Below, in pieces: positions 59,126-64,000 of a stretch of DNA of 64,000 nucleotides. The DNA lies in NCBI GenBank assembly GCA_902728285.1, contig CACVBU010000910.1, positions 2,679,914-2,743,913 on the forward strand. The letters run 5' to 3'. Origin of the DNA: Clytia hemisphaerica (lineage: Eukaryota; Cnidaria; Hydrozoa; Leptothecata; Clytiidae). Below the pieces are notes generated by a model. The model had not been told where the DNA came from, made no database searches, and was given only the letters and a program-made list of their open reading frames with translations. The stretch's first letter is position 1. Each line of letters opens with the position of its first letter. A program made the translations under genes and the position numbers.

Positions 59126-59715
59126 CCATCTTTGTACAAAAAATCAGAAAAAAGTAATAACAGGATTTTGCACAAAACCCTATTTTAGGCAGTTTTTGGC
59201 CCAAATTTGCCCAAATATATATTTTTTTGAAAATCTGGCTCCGTCACATTTTAGGCATTGCCATTTTGCATCATTGTGCAAAAAATCAGAAAAAAATAAT
59301 GAGTCAACTTTGAGAAAAGCTATATTTTCTTATTTGGTTAAAATAAAGGGAATTACCCCAAAATACGAAAATCCGTTTTTTAAGGCGAAAAAGAATTTTC
59401 CGGGAAAAACCACTTCAGCCATTCTTTAGAGAATCTTGCCCTCCATCTTTGTACAAAAAATCAGAAAAAAGTAATGACAGGATTTTGCACAAAGTCCAAA
59501 AAACCCTATTTTTAGGAAGTTTTTGGCCCAAATTTGCCCAAATAAATTTTTTCTCAAAAATCGGACTCCGTCACGTTCTGGGCATTGCCATTTTGCATCA
59601 TTGTGCAAAAAATCAGAAAAAACTAATGAGCCAATCCTGAGAAAAGCTAGTAACAGACAGACGGACAGACGAACGAACGAACGGACAAACGGACATGGGT
59701 TAATTTATAGAACCT
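59126..59715 (+). repeat. Interspersed CATCATTGTGCAAAAAATC family copy
   Basis: Two tandem units (about 59126-59330 and 59440-59715) of the family first seen at 830-1735, ending in ACAGACAGACGGACAGACGA, ACGGACATGGGTTAATTTA and 'acctccacccggaggt'. Confidence 0.7.
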
Positions 59716-60707
59716 CCACCCGGAGGTAGGACCAAAAAATACACCACCCCACCAGCTATGGGTACACTGACTCGATACCCCCCTGGATTACTTTCAAATA
59801 CTTTGATAACCATTGATTTCTTCGATAACCAGTTGATTACATTAGATACCTTGGAAAAACCAAAAACATTTGACCTAAAACTAAACCACAAAAAGAAGCC
59901 ATAAGAATCACCTTCAATTCCCCGTAATAATTTTCAGTGTGCTCGCCCTGGGTTTCCTCAAATAACCCATATCGCGCATTCTGATTGGTTGGAGAAAGTG
60001 AAAGTGGTTTTTGCGCGTAAATCTCGAGTTATTTTTGGATAAAATAAACTTAATCTCATATTTAATTGGACAAGATAAACTCGGTTTCAGATTCCGTTGT
60101 TTTGCTACAGCTACAGGAAACATATCCGACACAATCGAAGGTATTCAATATGTGACCCCCCAAGCGATTTGGAGTACATTAAAAATGAGACCGGTATTGG
60201 TGCGGTCATGCAACTCACCTTCAAAACATAAATCCCGAGTCGGACAAGTCCGAAAAATGTCGGAAAAATTTTTGATAGCTAAGCACTTCTTTGAATATCA
60301 TTTGTCACAAGTTTTTGTTTACTTAACCCACATTGAGTCCCGTTTGAGTTTTTTTATGTACCCTTATTGAAATTTTCAAGTCGGAATTCGGCGATGCGGT
60401 TGGGTCAATACCCCCGAGAGCCGAAAATAAGGTCCGCTTTTAAGGTCAAAGATCAAAGATGTCGGCAAGAGATTTTGTTGATTGCCGACTTGATTCTTCG
60501 GGATTTACTAGATTTAAAAAACCCGACAAAATTTATTACCGACCGACCGACCGACTGGATTTGAAGATGTTTCAAGACGCGAACGGAACATATTTTAGAT
60601 TGTCGCCTATTGATTACTTTGTTTTTGATCACTTGGAATAGGATGAAACTTACAGGGGGAAGAACAGCATTATTTTAGCTATACTTCGCAAGAACACACA
60701 ACAGATA
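59716..60707. other. Intergenic with one isolated TGTGAC end
   Basis: At about 60151-60210 TGTGACCCCCCAAGCGATTT and then GAGACCGGTATTGGTGCGG match the left end of the TGTGAC family, but no partner end follows. A diverged copy or broken element is likely. No gene. Confidence 0.5.
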
Positions 60708-61714
60708 CCGTGAAGTCGGGTAACTTGCATCAGTGCAGAGGGAAACTTGCATAGCCCTCAAATGAATGACCTGGCTGGTCATTAAAATACAAAGTTAAAT
60801 CAAAACAAAATGGTAAAGTAGAGCTGCGAGCATAAGATAAGTGGACATGTTCATAAATGGTGAGTAAAATGGAGACATTGACTTATTAACATGAAAACCA
60901 GTGCTTTAGTGTGTTACTTTCCTTCTGAAGAAGCCAAATTCATTTCTAAAGCCTCTTTAATGTCAGTCTATGTGTAAAAATGTAACATATATAAAAAAGA
61001 TGCCAATATCATGAAAGATTTGAATTTGATGTTACAAAATTACCCATTTTAGGCCTTCTACAATGAAAAAAAATATATAAAGCACTATATTCCACCTGTT
61101 TTGTTCAATAAACCACAAAAGAAAAATAATTTTATTTGGATTTTGTATGGTTCAAGGGCTCTTAAAAGTATCAATTTCAAGGATTTAAAATGTTACTTAT
61201 TTTTCAATGAGCAGCCATTGATGCATGAAACTCAAAATGAAGGTCCGCGTATGTATAACCTGTGATGTGTAACATTTTCACATCTTTAATACATATTTCA
61301 TGAGTTATGGCCATTTTTATCATTTTATCAATTTCTTACTTGTTACTTTTTTATCATTTCACTGACCCTGAAACAAACCTTCATAGCTCCAATTTAATCA
61401 AGTCTCTTGTTGATACAAAATTATCTTAGGAAACTTCAGCTATATAGCTTAACCACTACAGCAGCGAGGACCGCTGAAATTTTGTTACAGATTGTAAAAA
61501 CAGTCATTTCAAATGTCTCCAAAAGGCCAATTTATTTTTACTCATCATTTATGAACATGTCCAAGTATACCAGACGTCCGCGCTCGATAGGACATCGATG
61601 ACGGATCGATATGTGATCGATGGATTACTTAACGATCCAGATAGGAGATCGATGGAAGATTCAGCCATTAAAAAGTCTTGAGTATCGATCCTTCGTTGAT
61701 CTATTATCGAGCTA

Positions 61715-63133
61715 CCGTGAGTGGTCCTAAATCTGACAGCCCTGCCTAAATCCGACCCCCCAAATAACTCCTATGAAAAAAAATTTATGTTTACAAACAT
61801 TCCCTCTCCAAGTTGAACAATAAACTATTGCAAGAACTCTTTGAAACAAAACATCTAACAAAAAGATGACTATAATGTCAAGATGTCAATTAATGTGATC
61901 AAAAAAGTGTGAGTTGTATAAACAATTACCTCTATTCACTATTATTCTGATCCGCTGCTCGTGTTTTTAAAAAACGTTAACAATTTTGTAATAAAAAATT
62001 ATGCTTTGTATAAGCAAGAAGCAATTATTGAAATATTTGGTTCAATTGGTTCAGTGTATAAAATATCTCAGTTTAGTTGACACTTTGGTATCTTCATTGT
62101 GTAACAATGAAAGGTTTGTTTTTATTTTAGTTTGTATCTTTGAAAGACCCCATCGGATTTAGGCAGGGCCAGTCAGGACCTCTTTGGTCTTTTTTAACAT
62201 TAGTTCGGATAGAATAAAAACATACCTGATCAACACAACCAAACCTTCTGTCTTGCGTTTACTCTTTCCTTCCCAACAACTTTCGTTTTTGCTTATGTAG
62301 GTTTTAAAATCCAGAAGTAATGAACCTCTTATAGCTTTATCTGAATAAATCTGGTTGAAACCTTCTGTCAGGTTTCATTCCGTACGTTTTTTATCCGCGT
62401 GGTGAACCGGTTTCCCCGATTTCCCGATAATTAAAAATTGGAACTTTCCCGTGGGCACCGCCATCGCGAAATATTTTTCGTGAAAATTTACCGTATTTTA
62501 ACGCTAATATAATCTAGATAGGAAACAAATATTAAATTTGATCTTTTTTTGTTTGTATTTCTAAATTTCAAGATAAAAGGAACTATCTACGAATTATTTT
62601 CTTTAACGGGCGTTGAATCGACATTGACATATTTAATGATGTCATAATCAATGCCGTGCATATTTTGTCAGCCCCGTGCATATTTTGTCAACATCCTTTT
62701 CATTGGATAAATACCACTAAAATATACAAGATCAGTAAACATAAATTTATCGCCCGCGAGCACGGCTTAGCTAAGCACACCTCTCTTATTCATTGTCTAA
62801 GAATTGAAGCGGGCAAAGATTACCGCGCGGCTGGTAGCGGACAAAGGTTTTTTTGAAGATATTTTCAGTTATAATCCAAGGTAGAACAAACTAAACATAG
62901 AAAGGGGGTATTTTTTAGTGCTCTATACGATGTTTGGTAATTTTTTTGAATTCTATGTTTAGATTTTTCTACCCAGCCCCGTTTCTATGTACGCGCACCC
63001 TGTTGCTAAGACCTTTGCTTGAAATCGAAAGCGAAACCAAGATTATTTAGCGCACACTGCCGTTTGCGTAATATCGATAAAGTGAAATGAGGTCCTGACT
63101 GGGCAGGGCTGTCGGATTTAGGACCACTCACGG
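61715..63133. mobile_element. TA-flanked CCGTGAGTGGTCC element, small copy (interrupted)
   Basis: The ends match 42461-45864, in opposite orientation. TA lies on both sides, where copy A of the host reads GAGCTAGTATTTC uninterrupted. It contains the hAT-like element 62170-63101. Confidence 0.92.
62170..63101. mobile_element. hAT-like element, CAGTCAGGACC ends, 8-bp TSD, innermost
   Basis: 932 bp. Ends CAGTCAGGACCTC and GAGGTCCTGACTG. The 8-bp duplication GGCAGGGC lies at 62162-62169 and 63102-63109, and the large copy at 42461 shows the single unbroken site. A partial copy lies at 5808-6390. The longest ORF inside is 66 codons, so it is non-autonomous. Confidence 0.93.
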
Positions 63134-63551
63134 TAGTATTTCAATCGAGTATAATCGAGTATACCGATTCATCATCGATCTAAATCGATTCGTCATCGAT
63201 CGTTAATCGATTCGATATCGATTGTTAATCGATTTGTTATCGATCGTAAATCGAGTATGAGTCGATAGGGTCGATAAGATCGATAAAAGATCGATGATAG
63301 ATCGATAAATAATCAAAATAATCCTCTATCGATCTCCTATCTGGATCGTTAAGTAATCCATTGATCTCATATCGATCCGTCATCGAGCCGTTCCGATGAT
63401 CGATCCTATTGAGCGCGGACGTCTGGAGTATAAGACTAAAAGAGCCGCATAATATTTGTTTTGAAATTTTGCTGCTTTGATATTATTGGTCAGTCATTTG
63501 ATGGCTATGTAAGTTTCCCTCCACTAATGCAAGTTACCCGACTTCACGGTA

Positions 63552-64000
63552 CAGCCTCCCCATCAGAAGAGGAAATGGCTTTCTGCTGACACGATTTCAA
63601 AAAACCCGCCGATATCTTTCTCCTGTGATCATTTTAGCTAAGAAAATATCCCAACAACAACATAGAATTTCCAATCAAAAGAACCCTATGCTCAAGAATA
63701 AAAAATAGCTACCAGCTTTGATTTCTGAGAGGCATTGACGATATTTAGAAAATTAATTTCATTCAGAATCACAACTCAAATCTTTTATGCTTGTCGACTC
63801 CCTTTCACTTTTTACCATTGCAGTCGGGTTCATGAAGAGTAAGCTCTCTACGGCGGGAAGCACTTTTAGATGGCTATAGAATGTGAGAAGATTATATTAT
63901 AGTTTGTTCTGGAATGGTCCGACTGTTAAAAATGCGATCAAAGGCTAAATATTGTTAACTTCGCTGTATGATGGCGTATTATGGCGGCCGCCCACACAAA
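63552..64000. other. Intergenic, no feature seen
   Basis: No ORF or repeat was recognised up to the window edge. Confidence 0.4.

Larger units (their letters stand above)
61570..63426. mobile_element. ATCGAT-rich TIR element, copy B (interrupted)
   Basis: Same family as 4614-5431, with CCAGACGTCCGCGCTCGATA ends. Flanked by AGTATA on both sides (6-bp duplication). Split by the element 61715-63133. Confidence 0.88.
60708..63549. mobile_element. TA-flanked element (CCGTGAAGTCGGG), outermost of a four-level nest
   Basis: Ends CCGTGAAGTCGGGTAACTTG and CAAGTTACCCGACTTCACGG, with TA at 60706-60707 and 63550-63551. The arms share AGGGAAACTTGCATAGCC-type sequence. It contains the ATCGAT element 61570-63426. 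Removing that insert leaves about 980 bp of its own. No transposase. Confidence 0.85.

Overview
This is a window of AT-rich animal nuclear DNA. It has spliced genes with GT-AG introns, a full-length Eph receptor tyrosine kinase, an NLR-like immune gene, and intergenic space packed with non-autonomous DNA transposons and foldback repeats. The gene content (Eph with ligand-binding, FN3, kinase and SAM domains; DZIP3-type HEPN with NACHT) fits a cnidarian, sponge or other marine invertebrate. The sequence alone does not settle which. Two runs of N (46720-46728 and 54812) show it is a draft assembly.

Layout. Positions 1-10.6 kb hold only repeats: foldbacks, TIR elements, one transposon nested in another, and a tandem repeat. 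A single-exon sepiapterin-reductase-like SDR gene lies at 10610-11518 (+). From 37390 down to 14639 (-) runs the Eph receptor gene. I could assemble 14 coding exons with matching splice phases, giving 2832 nt, or 943 residues plus stop. Its 11.5-kb intron 12 (17376-28918), which interrupts the kinase domain, contains a second gene on the same strand: a HEPN - 14-residue coiled-coil repeat - Death-like - NACHT - tandem ~66-residue repeat protein (27665 to about 19672). In that gene the first two exons are intact, while the NACHT/repeat exon has four reading-frame breaks. From 38 kb to the end the window is again repeats: a tRNA-derived SINE, a non-LTR retrotransposon remnant, a 3.4-kb TA-flanked element carrying another element, two copies of a large foldback family, an inverted satellite array, a ~600-bp palindrome, and a four-level nest of transposons at 60.7-63.5 kb.

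How it fits together. The Eph gene is the only clearly complete multi-exon gene. The HEPN/NACHT locus has the domain order of an innate immune receptor with a possible RNase effector domain at its N-terminus. As read, it would still make a 701-residue HEPN-coiled-coil-Death-like protein without NACHT. The SDR gene keeps the cofactor fold but has threonine where the family has its catalytic tyrosine. Most of the rest is a layered record of insertions, and in many cases the target-site duplications can be read directly.
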